From the NCBI RefSeq assembly GCF_000263715.2, contig NZ_CM001514.1, positions 2,094,936 to 2,158,935 on the forward strand: 64,000 bases of DNA, in the 5' to 3' direction. The notes under the pieces are model-generated. The model searched no databases, was not told where the DNA came from, and saw nothing but the letters and a program-made list of their open reading frames with translations. Origin of the DNA: Pseudomonas synxantha BG33R (GTDB lineage Bacteria > Pseudomonadota > Gammaproteobacteria > Pseudomonadales > Pseudomonadaceae). Positions 7,810 through 17,308 of the stretch are shown here, one piece after another. A program made the position numbers and the translations under genes. How positions within the stretch are numbered: position 1 is the stretch's first letter; each line of letters starts with the position of its first letter.

Positions 7810-9300
7810 TCAGCGCCTATCTATCGCTTTCATAGCCTGGGCCAGCCGTTGTGTTGCGTGATGGATCTCATCCCGGTCCAGGGAGGCAAAGCCCAGGCGC
7901 AGGGCGTTTTCCGCTTGGTCGTCGGGTGAAAACTGACGACCGCTGCGTACCACCAGCCCATGCTCCAGGGCGGTGTGCACCAAGCGATCCACGTTCACGC
8001 TATCCTCGAAACGTACCCAGAGCGCCAAGCCACCTTCGGGCTCGCGCACCTGTATGCGCTCACCGAATGCCTGGTCCAGACATTCGCGCAACACGGTCCG
8101 GCGCGCCAGGTACTCTTTGGAGACGCGGCGCAGGTGTTTTTTCAACTCACCGTGATTGATCAAGTCCGCCAGCATGGTCTGTGCGACCGCATCGGCGTCG
8201 CCCAGCATCAGTGCGGCATTGCGCTGCAGGGCTTCAATCACCTGCGTGGGGGCCACGATGTAACTGCAACGAAACGTCGAGCCCAGCACCTTGGATAACG
8301 AGCCGATATAGATCACATGGCGCTGGGCACGGTCACTGGCCAGCGGCAGGTAAGGGCGGCCGCTGAAGTGATATTCGTGGTCGTAGTCTTCTTCGATCAC
8401 GCAAAAGTCATGTTGCGCGGCCAATGCCAGCAAGTGTTGTCGACGTGCGGCATGCAGGCTCACGGTGGTGGGAAATTGGTGGTGGGGCGTGAGGTAGATC
8501 ATGCGCACGTTATGCTCGCGGCATAAGCGCTCGACCTGGTCGGTGCGGCAACCTTCATCGTCGATGTCGACCGTGACCAACTGCGCGCCGAGCTTGCGGA
8601 AAATTTCCCACGCCGGCGGGTAGCTCAAACGCTCCACCAGTACCACGTCGCCAGGCTTGATCAGCAGGCTGGCGCTCAGATACAGGGACATCTGCGTGCC
8701 TTGGGTCAGGCAAATATTCTCGGCAGTCACTGTCAGCCCGCGGTTATTGCGCAGCATCTCGGCCAGGGCGCAGCGCAACTGATAGCCGGTGCCCTCACTG
8801 CCGTAGCGCACCGTGTTGGAGGCAAAGCTGTTGCGCAGCGCATGGCGATAGTAGCGATGCAAAACGGCCTGGGGCAGCAGGCGATGGTCGCTGGTGCCAT
8901 TGTCGAAGAACAGCGCACTGTGCCGATGCTGAAGCGCGACCACCTGGGCGTTATGGGTGAAATACGGTACCACCGGCTGGTCCAGCAGCAGTGGGGCGAA
9001 AGACGGTTGCGCCGCACAGGGCAGGGGCTTTGGGGCCAATTGCGCATTGACGAATGTGCCACGGCGCGGCTCGCTGATCAGCCAGCCTTTGGTCATCGCT
9101 TCCTCATAAGCCAGGATCACTGTCTTGCGGTTGACGTCGAGCAGTTGTGCCATCTCTCGTGTGCCCGGCAGCAACGTCCCTGGCGGCAGGCGCCCTTCGA
9201 CAATCGCGGTGACCAAGCCTTCGGCAATCTTGCGATAGGACGCCTGGCGGGTGTCTTCGTCGAGTTTGAGCAGGGGGTGCCATTTACGCAACTGGACCAT
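7810..9300 (-). CDS. MocR-type GntR regulator with aminotransferase domain
   Basis: A 496-residue regulator. Residues 15-80 form a GntR winged helix (ASYRKIAEGLVTAIVEGRLP, PGTREMAQLLDVNRKTVILAYE). Residues 110-490 form a fold-type I aminotransferase domain with the PLP-lysine segment VIYIGSLSKVLGSTFRCSYI and the family features PTTVSLHAARR and EEDYDHEYHF. MocR proteins bind PLP or its amino-acid adduct and often regulate a divergent gene. Here that gene is the ferredoxin-reductase/M24 fusion, 78 bases away, so it is the likely target. Confidence 0.92.
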   Translation of the reverse strand: MVQLRKWHPLLKLDEDTRQASYRKIAEGLVTAIVEGRLPPGTLLPGTREMAQLLDVNRKTVILAYEEAMTKGWLISEPRRGTFVNAQLAPKPLPCAAQPSFAPLLLDQPVVPYFTHNAQVVALQHRHSALFFDNGTSDHRLLPQAVLHRYYRHALRNSFASNTVRYGSEGTGYQLRCALAEMLRNNRGLTVTAENICLTQGTQMSLYLSASLLIKPGDVVLVERLSYPPAWEIFRKLGAQLVTVDIDDEGCRTDQVERLCREHNVRMIYLTPHHQFPTTVSLHAARRQHLLALAAQHDFCVIEEDYDHEYHFSGRPYLPLASDRAQRHVIYIGSLSKVLGSTFRCSYIVAPTQVIEALQRNAALMLGDADAVAQTMLADLINHGELKKHLRRVSKEYLARRTVLRECLDQAFGERIQVREPEGGLALWVRFEDSVNVDRLVHTALEHGLVVRSGRQFSPDDQAENALRLGFASLDRDEIHHATQRLAQAMKAIDRR

Positions 9301-9378
9301 CTGAAGTATCCAAATCTGGAGGTTTTAATGGTCCTAGTCTAGCGTAACAATCCAGGCCTCACTTACCCCGAGGTCTTT

Positions 9379-11040
9379 ATGAACACACGCCATGTCATCG
9401 AACTGTCTCCCTCGGGAAAAACCTTGGAGATCGGCGACGAACTGTTGCTCGACGCCATGCTTGCCAGCGGCCTGGCTGTGCCGTTCTCGTGCCGCCGTGG
9501 TGCGTGCGGCTCGTGCAAGGTGGTGGTCGCCGCAGGTGAGTACCGGGCCAAGCGCCTGGCGCCGGATGCGCCGGCGCCGTGTTACCCCCTGGCCGCCAAT
9601 GAAATGTTGCTTTGCCAGAGCCATGCCTGCACCGACATGCGCCTGGAGATTCCCGGCTGGTCCCTGGATACACCTGCGTTGGTCGTTGGCGCTCAGGTCA
9701 TTGGCAAGCGCGCGCTCGGGCCCGATGTCATTGAGTTGATACTCAAGCCCGATACACTTTTGAAGGTGCGAGCTGGTCAATACCTCAAGTTCTACCTGGC
9801 AGACGGCGACACGCGTTGCTTCTCGGTTGCCAACCTGCCAGCCGAGAACGAGGGGCGTTTGGTCTTCCAGATTCGTCGGGTGAGCGGCGGATACTTTTCC
9901 GAAGGCGTTCTGGATGGCTTGGTCGTGGGGGCGCGCATGCAATTGGAAGGACCGTTTGGCGCCTGCACCTGGCAGGACGATGACGCAGCGCCCGTCGTGC
10001 TGTTTGCCACGGGTACCGGTTACGCGGGCATCAAGCCGATCCTGTTGACCGCGCTCAAACGTAATGTCCAGGTGACGTTGTATTGGGGCGGCGCGCAGTC
10101 AACCGACTTTTATGACGGCGCCTTTCTGGATGAATCGATGCTTGAGCACCCCCGTTTTCGCTGGCACTCGGTGCGATCATCCGAGGGGCGGGTGCAGGAG
10201 GTTGCATTGAGCCACGGGCATCATTGGGAGGCGGCGCAGGTCTATGCGTGTGGTAACGGCACCATGCTTAGCCAGGTGCGTGCCCATTGCGTCGAGGCGG
10301 GGTTGCCGAGCCATCGGTTTGTCGCGGAGGCGTTTGTCGCCAGTGGCCGGTCAAGCGCGCAAACGGTGTTGCTGTCGTTCGACCCGATCTGGGAAAAAGT
10401 CGGCCCACGGTATTCCCTGGACGGCATGTTGGCGGCGCGAGAAAAATCCATACGCGCCCTGGCGGCCATCGCCAGCCGGTTGACGGTCGGCATGACCACC
10501 GGCGAAGCCCTGGAGATGGCCGCCCAGCAACTCACGGCCATGGGCGCCTCGCACACCTGGCATCCGACCTACATTCGCTTTGGCCCCGACACCATCCGGC
10601 CCTCCCGCGAGGGTGTTGATCGTCAGCGCAAACTGCGCGCCAGCGATATCGTCGTGGTCGACCTGGGGCCGGTATGGGACGGCTATGAAGGGGACTACGG
10701 CGACACGTTCATCTTCGGTGAGTTACCGCTGCATCTGGCGTGCAGGACTGCGTTGCATGAGGTGTTCGATGAGACCCGCCAAGCGTGGCTGCGTGGGCTG
10801 ACCGGGCGCGAGCTCTACGACTTCGCCGAACAGAGCGCCGTGTCGAAGGGCTGGAGGCTGGCACGCAATCTGGCGGGGCATCGCCTTGCGGATTTCCCCC
10901 ATGCCTTGTTCGAAAGCAAGGAGTTGGCTGACCTGGAGATCCCACCGAGCGAAATGGCCTGGGTGCTGGAGATCCAGTTGTGCCATCCCACTGAGCCAGT
11001 GGGTGGGTTCTTTGAAGACATGCTGATGTTGCAAGCCTGA
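9379..11040 (+). CDS. 2Fe-2S flavin reductase fused to an M24 metallopeptidase-like domain
   Basis: One uninterrupted 553-residue frame with two unrelated modules. Residues 1-95 are a plant-type ferredoxin with cysteines 38, 43, 46 and 79 (SCRRGACGSC then LLCQ). Residues 100-320 are a ferredoxin-NADP reductase-like flavin/NAD module (RCFSVANLP, then GPFGACTW, FATGTGYAGIKP, YACGNGTM). Residues 340-553 have a creatinase/methionine-aminopeptidase (M24) fold: the five expected metal ligands fall at D428, D439, H501, E531 and E546, with the D-D spacing of 11 seen in methionine aminopeptidase. The start has GAGG six bases upstream. I know the two families separately but not this fusion. The role is unknown; it may be reductive or hydrolytic processing of a proline- or amino-acid-derived substrate, with a divergent MocR regulator. 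Confidence 0.85.
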   Translation: MNTRHVIELSPSGKTLEIGDELLLDAMLASGLAVPFSCRRGACGSCKVVVAAGEYRAKRLAPDAPAPCYPLAANEMLLCQSHACTDMRLEIPGWSLDTPALVVGAQVIGKRALGPDVIELILKPDTLLKVRAGQYLKFYLADGDTRCFSVANLPAENEGRLVFQIRRVSGGYFSEGVLDGLVVGARMQLEGPFGACTWQDDDAAPVVLFATGTGYAGIKPILLTALKRNVQVTLYWGGAQSTDFYDGAFLDESMLEHPRFRWHSVRSSEGRVQEVALSHGHHWEAAQVYACGNGTMLSQVRAHCVEAGLPSHRFVAEAFVASGRSSAQTVLLSFDPIWEKVGPRYSLDGMLAAREKSIRALAAIASRLTVGMTTGEALEMAAQQLTAMGASHTWHPTYIRFGPDTIRPSREGVDRQRKLRASDIVVVDLGPVWDGYEGDYGDTFIFGELPLHLACRTALHEVFDETRQAWLRGLTGRELYDFAEQSAVSKGWRLARNLAGHRLADFPHALFESKELADLEIPPSEMAWVLEIQLCHPTEPVGGFFEDMLMLQA

Positions 11041-11111
11041 AGAGCCTGCCATTGCTGCCGAGAAGTGCGCTTGTCGCGATGAACCGAGATCAACCCAGCA
11101 CTGCCGATCTC

Positions 11112-11201
11112 CTGTGGGAGCTGTCGAGCTTCAGCGAGGCTGCGAAAACGGTGGTTCAGGCGATGAAAATGTTGCCTGTGCCGCCGCCATCGCAGCCTCG
11201 C
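11112..11201. repeat. REP-like inverted repeat
   Basis: Begins with TGTGGGAGCTGTCGAGC and carries perfect 12-bp arms GCGAGGCTGCGA (11134-11145) and TCGCAGCCTCGC (11190-11201). It fits a Pseudomonas intergenic repeat family and lies between two convergent genes. Confidence 0.7.
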
Positions 11202-11217
11202 TTGGGTTTCACATGGG

Positions 11218-12957
11218 TCAGAGCTTCGGCAACTGCCCGACGCGGCCCATCATTTCAGTGACGATCTGCAGGTCCAGCAGGAACTGCTCAACCGTTTTGA
11301 ACTCACTGTCGGTGTGCCCGGTGTACTTCTCTTCCGGACGGGCCAGGCCAAATTGCACCCCATTGGGCAAGTCGTGCACCGAGGTTGCACCGGCCGAGGT
11401 GCCGAACTTGTGCGGCATGCCCAGGTTTTCCGTGGCGACCGCCAGCAAGGCTTTGACCCACTCACCTTCAGGGTTGCGGTACATCGGTGTATCCAGCGAA
11501 TAGGCGAAGCTCACGTTGACCTTGGCTTGCTGGTTCCAGGCATTCAGTTTCTGTTCGATCTGTGCCTTGAGTGCCTCCGGGGTTTTACCCTTCGGCGCCC
11601 GCAGGTTCACCGCCAGCTTGAAGGCTTTGTCATCCAGGCCGACAAAGGTCGGCGAGGTGGTCAGCGGCCCCATGAAGTCATCGGCGAAGCCCACGCCCAA
11701 TTTGCCGCCCAGGTAATCCAGGCCCCAGTTGTCGGCTGCATAACGCGCCGCATCAGTGATGTGATTGTGCTTGAGGGCAATCTTGCCGTCCACGCCGTGG
11801 ATCAGTTCCAGCATACGAGCCACCGGGTTGACCCCGGTTTCGGGTTCGGATGAGTGGGCGGATACGCCGGTGACAGTGAGTTTGACGTCCTTGCCATCGA
11901 CCTTGGCGCTGACCTGGAAATTGCCGCCGTTGCGCTTGGCATAGTCATTACCGGCCTGCTGCAGGCTGGCCGCTAACTCAGCAGGCTTATCGCTGACCAG
12001 CGTGGCCACCGAAACCGATGGAATCTGGTTGGTGGCCTTGCCGCCGGTCATTGCGATGATTTCTGCGCCTGTGCCTTCACCTTTGCGCACCGGAAAGGTC
12101 GCCATAACGGTTCCCGAGCCTTTCTCTGCGATCACCACCGGGTAGCCGCCATCCAGCGCCAGGTTGTATTGCGGCACCGGGTTGCGTTCGAAGTAGTAGG
12201 GAATCGCGTCACCGGCGGTTTCTTCGGTGGTGTCCACCAGCAGCTTGAACGTACGCGCCAGCGGCAGTTTTTCTTCCTTGATCACCTTCATGGCATACAT
12301 CGCCACGACGATGCCGTTCTTGTCATCTTCGGTCCCACGGCCATACATGCGATCGCCGATCAGCGTGACCTTGAATGGGTCGAGCTTGGTGCCGTCTTGC
12401 AGCACCCAGTTTTCCGGCGTGACCGGCACCACATCGGCATGGGCATGTACGCCGACGACTTCATCACCGCTGCCTTCCAGGGAGATCTCGTACACACGGT
12501 TATCGACGTTACGGAAGTTCAGGTTGAAAGATTTGGCCAGGGCCTGGATCTTGTCGGCGATCTTGAGGAATTCCGGGTTTTTGTACTGTGGCAGCCCGTC
12601 TACGTTGAAGGTCGGAATCTCCACCAGCTCGCGCAAGGTTTCCAGGGCAGCCTTGCCGTACTTCACACGGGTGTAGATACCCAGCAGGCGATTGATCTCG
12701 TTCTGCTGCTCGGCGTTCAGGGTTTTGTTGTCGAGAAAGGCGCTGATAGCCGGGCCGACGTCAGCCGATTTGCCCAGCTCGCCCTTGGCCAGGTTGCCGA
12801 GGAAACCGCGGAAATCGGTGACCGATGTCTCGCCGAAGCTCTTCACAATCGCCGCGCTTTGGTCTGCACTGATGTTGGCGAAAGCGGGGCTTGAGAGTGC
12901 CGAAAGGCTAGCCGCGAACAGGGTGGCAACGGCCAATTGCTTGAGTGGAAAGTGCAT
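11218..12957 (-). CDS. secreted M20-family dipeptidase
   Basis: A 579-residue metallopeptidase. Residues 1-28 are a Sec signal peptide ending AFA/N. The M20 zinc site is visible as GVHAHADVVPV (His, Asp), MYGRGTEDDKNG (bridging Asp), DTTEETAGDA (catalytic Glu pair) and a C-terminal GHTDSEF. A dimerisation insert with TGVSAHSSEPETGVNPVARM lies in the middle, as in PepV/Sapep dipeptidases. It is therefore likely to cleave di- or short peptides in the periplasm. It lies downstream of the phospholipase-D-like gene on the same strand, but 95 bases separate them and it may have its own promoter. Confidence 0.88.
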   Translation of the reverse strand: MHFPLKQLAVATLFAASLSALSSPAFANISADQSAAIVKSFGETSVTDFRGFLGNLAKGELGKSADVGPAISAFLDNKTLNAEQQNEINRLLGIYTRVKYGKAALETLRELVEIPTFNVDGLPQYKNPEFLKIADKIQALAKSFNLNFRNVDNRVYEISLEGSGDEVVGVHAHADVVPVTPENWVLQDGTKLDPFKVTLIGDRMYGRGTEDDKNGIVVAMYAMKVIKEEKLPLARTFKLLVDTTEETAGDAIPYYFERNPVPQYNLALDGGYPVVIAEKGSGTVMATFPVRKGEGTGAEIIAMTGGKATNQIPSVSVATLVSDKPAELAASLQQAGNDYAKRNGGNFQVSAKVDGKDVKLTVTGVSAHSSEPETGVNPVARMLELIHGVDGKIALKHNHITDAARYAADNWGLDYLGGKLGVGFADDFMGPLTTSPTFVGLDDKAFKLAVNLRAPKGKTPEALKAQIEQKLNAWNQQAKVNVSFAYSLDTPMYRNPEGEWVKALLAVATENLGMPHKFGTSAGATSVHDLPNGVQFGLARPEEKYTGHTDSEFKTVEQFLLDLQIVTEMMGRVGQLPKL

Positions 12958-13052
12958 TGTTTAAGGCATTCCTTTGCAGGTAGTGAGTAGGGTGTTTCTG
13001 ACAGGTAAGTCGGAAACATTTCCACACACTACCACTACTCAGGTGCCCAAGG

Positions 13053-14270
13053 TCAATGCTGGCCAGGATGGGGCTCAGGGTATTCATCCGTCACGCTCAA
13101 GGCTCTGGCGTAGGGCCCGTCCCACAGTTGCTCATGCAATTGCCCTACACGGCTGGCCATCGCTTCACTGCGCATCACCACCTCCAGATTGCGCGAGTTA
13201 TCCAGGTAACCGCCCAACCAGTTGCTGGTGCCGATCCACGCCACTTGCCCGTCGATCTCCATGGTCTTGCTGTGGATCACTCGCGCATAAGGGATAAAGC
13301 CTTGCCTGGCTTCGGGCAGGGTGACGATCTTGATTTCGACGTTGGGCAATACCGCCAGGCTCTTGAGGTAGGGCAGTTCCAGCTTGTCGGTGTTCCAGTT
13401 GGACACCATCAGTTTGATCGACACCCCGCGGGCAGCGGCGGCACGCACGGCGTTGTCGATCACCGCGTAGTACGGGCGGGTTCGATCAGGCCCGTAGGAC
13501 AGTGGCGCGTAATCGAGCAATTGCACACGCACTTCTTTTTTGGCTTCGCTAAGCAGGCGTGGCAGTTCCAGCTGTGAGTCGCCTACGCCTGGCGGGTTGT
13601 AGCGTTGCGGGCTGGCCACCAGGTAGTTGCCGGTGCGTGCGGGCGCCTGGCCGGTGGCCGGCAGCGGCACCGGTTGTTTATCGGCGAGCGCGGCCTGGGC
13701 TTGCCAGTCTTGATCGAAGATCGCCTGCACCTGGCCTACGATGGCTGCGTCACTGATACGCAGCCCGGTTTCGTGGATATGTTCCAGGGAGCGCCAGTCG
13801 AAATTCTGGCTGCCGATAAACGCCTGCTTGCCATCCACCAGCAGGTATTTGGCATGGATGATGCCGCCGCTCAGTTGCCCGTAGGGCAGCACCCGCAAGG
13901 TCAGGTTGGGGATCGCACGCAGGCGTTCCAGGGTGGCAGCTTCTGACAGCCTGATGCCTTTTTCTTCCAGCAAAAAACGAATTTTCACGCCGCGCTTGCC
14001 GGCAGCCTCAAGGCGTTCGATGACCGTGTCCATCACCGAGCCGGGATGGTCGACGGCGTAGAACTGGCCGATATCAATGCGGCTCTTCGCACTGTCGAAC
14101 AGCTCGATCCATACCGGGCCGGTCTGGCGCAGATCGGCGGTGCCCAGGGCGGTATCCACCGGCACGGTGTGCACCAGCTCAAACCCCGGAATGGAAAAGT
14201 CCGCCTGGGCCAGCGGACTGAGCAACACGCCGGCGAGGCTGGCGATACGCAACTTCATCGAAAGGGACAT
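13053..14270 (-). CDS. secreted phospholipase D-like protein
   Basis: A 405-residue protein with a Sec signal peptide (to about residue 23, LAQA/D) and two HKD catalytic motifs: HAKYLLVDGKQAFIGSQNFD near 160 and HSKTMEIDGQVAWIGTSNW near 345. The pair forms one active site, as in phospholipase D and cardiolipin synthase families. The likely action is hydrolysis of a phosphodiester in the periplasm or outside. It is the last gene of the exbD-tonB-receptor-exbB run, 56 bases after exbB, so it is probably co-transcribed. This suggests the receptor handles a phosphodiester or lipid-derived ligand (inference). Confidence 0.88.
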   Translation of the reverse strand: MSLSMKLRIASLAGVLLSPLAQADFSIPGFELVHTVPVDTALGTADLRQTGPVWIELFDSAKSRIDIGQFYAVDHPGSVMDTVIERLEAAGKRGVKIRFLLEEKGIRLSEAATLERLRAIPNLTLRVLPYGQLSGGIIHAKYLLVDGKQAFIGSQNFDWRSLEHIHETGLRISDAAIVGQVQAIFDQDWQAQAALADKQPVPLPATGQAPARTGNYLVASPQRYNPPGVGDSQLELPRLLSEAKKEVRVQLLDYAPLSYGPDRTRPYYAVIDNAVRAAAARGVSIKLMVSNWNTDKLELPYLKSLAVLPNVEIKIVTLPEARQGFIPYARVIHSKTMEIDGQVAWIGTSNWLGGYLDNSRNLEVVMRSEAMASRVGQLHEQLWDGPYARALSVTDEYPEPHPGQH

Positions 14271-14326
14271 AGGCGTCTCATCGGATAAAACAAAGGGGCG
14301 GGCGTATTACGCGCCCGCCCGACGGA

Positions 14327-14974
14327 TCACGCTGTGCGGCTGTGCAAGGAGGTGGGTACAAGGTGCGGCACTTCGCCTTGTACGCGGGCTCCGCTGGCCG
14401 CGCGGATCAACAGGATCTTCAACTGGTCGTTGATGCGTTCCAGGCTGTCCTGGAAAAAGTTGTGGAACACCACGCAGAACAGCGCGATGGCGATACCCAG
14501 GCCGGTGGCGAACAAGGCCGTGCCGATACCACCGGAAATCTGCCCTGGGTCGGAAACACCCGCCGTGGCCAGTGCCTTGAAGGTGTCGATAATGCCGAGG
14601 ATGGTACCCAGCAAGCCCAGCAGCGGGGCGGCGGTGGTAATGGTCTCGATGATCCACAGGCTGCGGGCCAGCGGGGCACGGGTCTTGAGGTATTGGGTGT
14701 CGATTTCGTCGTCCAGGTCCTTGCGTGAACCGTTGGAGGCTTTCTGCGCCAGCACCGGCAGGATCATGTTCAGCGGCAGGCTGTCGCGACGGCTCAGGTT
14801 TTCCGGCAGGTCACGCTCGCTGTGCACGGGGGCGCCGAGGGCGTCGATCAACGCCCGAGCCTGGCGGCGCACGTAGGCAAAGTAGATGCCGCGTTCGATG
14901 GCGATGAAGATCGCAATGGCCATCGCCGCGTACATCACATAGAAGGTGACGTCGTGGAGCAGGTTCATATCCAT
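14327..14974 (-). CDS. exbB: ExbB-type proton-channel subunit of a TonB system
   Basis: A 215-residue MotA/TolQ/ExbB-family protein. It has an N-terminal membrane segment (VTFYVMYAAMAIAIFIAIER), a long cytoplasmic loop, and two C-terminal membrane segments, with the conserved PLLGLLGTILGIIDTF and the final GIGTALFATGLGIAIALFCV. With ExbD it converts proton-motive force into TonB movement. It follows the receptor gene by 24 bases, an unusual position since exbB normally precedes exbD. Confidence 0.9.
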   Translation of the reverse strand: MDMNLLHDVTFYVMYAAMAIAIFIAIERGIYFAYVRRQARALIDALGAPVHSERDLPENLSRRDSLPLNMILPVLAQKASNGSRKDLDDEIDTQYLKTRAPLARSLWIIETITTAAPLLGLLGTILGIIDTFKALATAGVSDPGQISGGIGTALFATGLGIAIALFCVVFHNFFQDSLERINDQLKILLIRAASGARVQGEVPHLVPTSLHSRTA

Positions 14975-14998
14975 GCTGGTGTTCCTCTTGGGTCAGTC

Positions 14999-17287
14999 TT
15001 AGAAATTCGCTTCCAGCGAAACCGTTACGGTGCGGTCCAGGCCAACGATGTAGGCCGGGTCGCCATCGCGAAAACCGCTGTAGCTGGCCGCGTTGGTCTT
15101 GGTGGTGTACACGCCGTCCAGGTACTTCTTGTCGAACAGGTTGTCGACGTTCAGGCGCAGGGTCGCGTCCTTGACGACTTTCTTGTCCACCGGCAGGTAG
15201 ATACCGGCGCCAAGGTTGAACACGGTGCGTCCGGAAATGGCTTCGTCGTTGGTCAGGTCGCCATAGAGCCTGCTGGTGTACTTGCCGCCGAAGGTGCCGT
15301 AGAAGCGCCCGTCGTCGTAACCAACGTTGGCCGCCAGCATGTTCTTGGGCACGTTGGCGAACTGCTTGCCGCTGGTGGGCAGCACGATGGGCTTGCCGGC
15401 GTTGTAGACGGTCATGTCGTCTTGCTGCTCGGCCTTGGTGTAGGTGTAGGAGGTGTAGTAGTTGAAGTGGTGGGGCAGTTGGCCGCTCCATTCCAGCTCC
15501 AGGCCTTTGTTGGTCACGGCACCGACGTTGATGTCGGCGGCGTCGCCGTTGATGTCTTTGGATGAGACCTGGCGGTTCTTGAAGTCCATGTAGAACAGGG
15601 TGGCGGCCAGGGTCATGTCGTCGCCGCTGTAGCGCCAGCCCAGTTCATGGTTCCAGCTGGTTTCCGGCTCGAGGTTGATCGAATCAACGCCCTTGTCGTA
15701 GAGCGCATAGTTCTGCGGTACGCGCATGTTTCGCGACAGGCTGTAGAACAGTTGGTCGCGCTCGTCCAGTTGGTATTTGAGGCCGACATTGGGCAGCAGT
15801 TTGTTATAGGTCTGGTTGCGTTTTTCCGGACGCTCGTTGAGGCTGCCGTGGTTGGTACCGTCCCGCTCGACGTTCATGTAGGCAAGGCCGGCGATGAAGG
15901 TCCAGTCCGGGTTGATGTACCAGGTGTCCTGGGCCCAGACCTTTTGCGCCGGGGTCACGGTGAAGCGGTCGCGCCCCTGGACCTGATTGCCGTTGGCATC
16001 GACGATGGCGCTGTTGGAATCCGGCCAGGTGTCCACCGGCTTGCCGTTGCTCTTTAGGGGAATGAACGGCTGGGTCTGGCTCTGGCGTGCGCGCTCGTAC
16101 CAGTAGCCGAATTGCAGGCTGTGGTCGCCCAGGTCCCAGGTCAGTTTGGTGGTGATGCCCGGCCGCCAGGTTTGCGTGCGAGAAGGGCGGTAGTACACGC
16201 CGCTGTTCGGTGTGCCATCGGCGTTGTACTGGGCGGCGGTGGGTAGGTTGCCGAGGTCGAACACGCCACCCTGGTTGGAGCCACGGTTGAGTGCGTAGGC
16301 GGACGAGCCGACGCCGCTGCCGTTGCCCCAGTAGTAATACGGGATCACCGACAGCGCCAGGTTGTCGGCCAGTTTGAACTGGGTGTTGAGCACGGCGGTG
16401 AAGGTCTGGAACGGGTTCTGCGCCAGGGCGTAGTAGCTGTTGTATTTGCCGTTGCTGCCCACGCTCGGCGTGGCCGGGTAGGGATCGTACTTGCGGCCGT
16501 TCTGCTGGAACTGCGCCTTGGTCAACTGGCTATAACTGTTGTTGTCCTGCTCGTGGTACTTGAGGATCAGGTTGGCGGTGTTGCCGTTGCCGGCGTCGAA
16601 GAAGCTGTTCCACTCCACCTTGTCTGCACGCACCGCGCCTGAGCCACGCCACATTTCCCCTTCGGTATGGGACACCGACAACCAGTTGCTAAGACCGTTG
16701 ATTTCACCGGTATTGAGGCGGGCGAAGGTCTTGCGCGTGGCGTTGCTGCCGACCACCTGTTTGACGAACGCGCCGGTTTCCTTGGTCGGGCGAATGGTCA
16801 CGATGCCGATGTTGCCGCCACTGGAACCGATGTGCGGGCCATCGGCCTCCGAGGCACCCTGGGTGACGAAGATCTGGTCGATGTTTTCCGGGTCGCCCAG
16901 CAGGTTGGAGTACAGCGCGTAGTTACCGGAGTCGTTGATCGGCATGCCGTCCACCGACATGCCCACCTGGTCGGAGTTCATGCCGCGCATGGTGAAGCGA
17001 AAACCCGAGAGGCCGGTGTTGTCTTCACTGGAGATGTTCAAGCCCGGGGTGTACTTGAGCTTATCGATGGCATTGCCCGTTGCTGCCTGCTTGTCCAGTG
17101 CTTCCTTGGTCACCGTGGAGCGGCCCTTGATGCTTTCTTCCGGGACCATGTAACCGCCCCCTGCGCTCGCCTTGCCTTGTACCCCAATGGTGCCGACATC
17201 ACTGTCGCTGGTCTCTGCCATGACCAGTCCCTGGCTCATGCTGGTCGCGGCAACGAGTGCCAGATGAATGCGGGTGAACTTCATCAC
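14999..17287 (-). CDS. TonB-dependent outer-membrane receptor
   Basis: A 762-residue receptor with a signal peptide ending about residue 24 (VMA/E). A plug domain follows (about 55-170) with GFRFTMRGMNSDQVGMSVDG and IDQIFVTQGASEADGPHIGS. A beta-barrel region of repeated aromatic strands ends in the typical terminal Phe (TVTVSLEANF). There is no N-terminal signalling extension, so it does not drive a sigma/anti-sigma pair. It is embedded in a private tonB-exbBD operon with a phospholipase-D-like gene. The ligand is unknown. Confidence 0.93.
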   Translation of the reverse strand: MMKFTRIHLALVAATSMSQGLVMAETSDSDVGTIGVQGKASAGGGYMVPEESIKGRSTVTKEALDKQAATGNAIDKLKYTPGLNISSEDNTGLSGFRFTMRGMNSDQVGMSVDGMPINDSGNYALYSNLLGDPENIDQIFVTQGASEADGPHIGSSGGNIGIVTIRPTKETGAFVKQVVGSNATRKTFARLNTGEINGLSNWLSVSHTEGEMWRGSGAVRADKVEWNSFFDAGNGNTANLILKYHEQDNNSYSQLTKAQFQQNGRKYDPYPATPSVGSNGKYNSYYALAQNPFQTFTAVLNTQFKLADNLALSVIPYYYWGNGSGVGSSAYALNRGSNQGGVFDLGNLPTAAQYNADGTPNSGVYYRPSRTQTWRPGITTKLTWDLGDHSLQFGYWYERARQSQTQPFIPLKSNGKPVDTWPDSNSAIVDANGNQVQGRDRFTVTPAQKVWAQDTWYINPDWTFIAGLAYMNVERDGTNHGSLNERPEKRNQTYNKLLPNVGLKYQLDERDQLFYSLSRNMRVPQNYALYDKGVDSINLEPETSWNHELGWRYSGDDMTLAATLFYMDFKNRQVSSKDINGDAADINVGAVTNKGLELEWSGQLPHHFNYYTSYTYTKAEQQDDMTVYNAGKPIVLPTSGKQFANVPKNMLAANVGYDDGRFYGTFGGKYTSRLYGDLTNDEAISGRTVFNLGAGIYLPVDKKVVKDATLRLNVDNLFDKKYLDGVYTTKTNAASYSGFRDGDPAYIVGLDRTVTVSLEANF

Positions 17288-17308
17288 TGTCGTCCTGATG
17301 TCGGGTGC

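Noticed and set aside
14822..15565. Plus-strand open frame opposite the TonB receptor and exbB
   Set aside because: Val/Gly-rich antisense translation typical of a shadow, with no supporting start signal.
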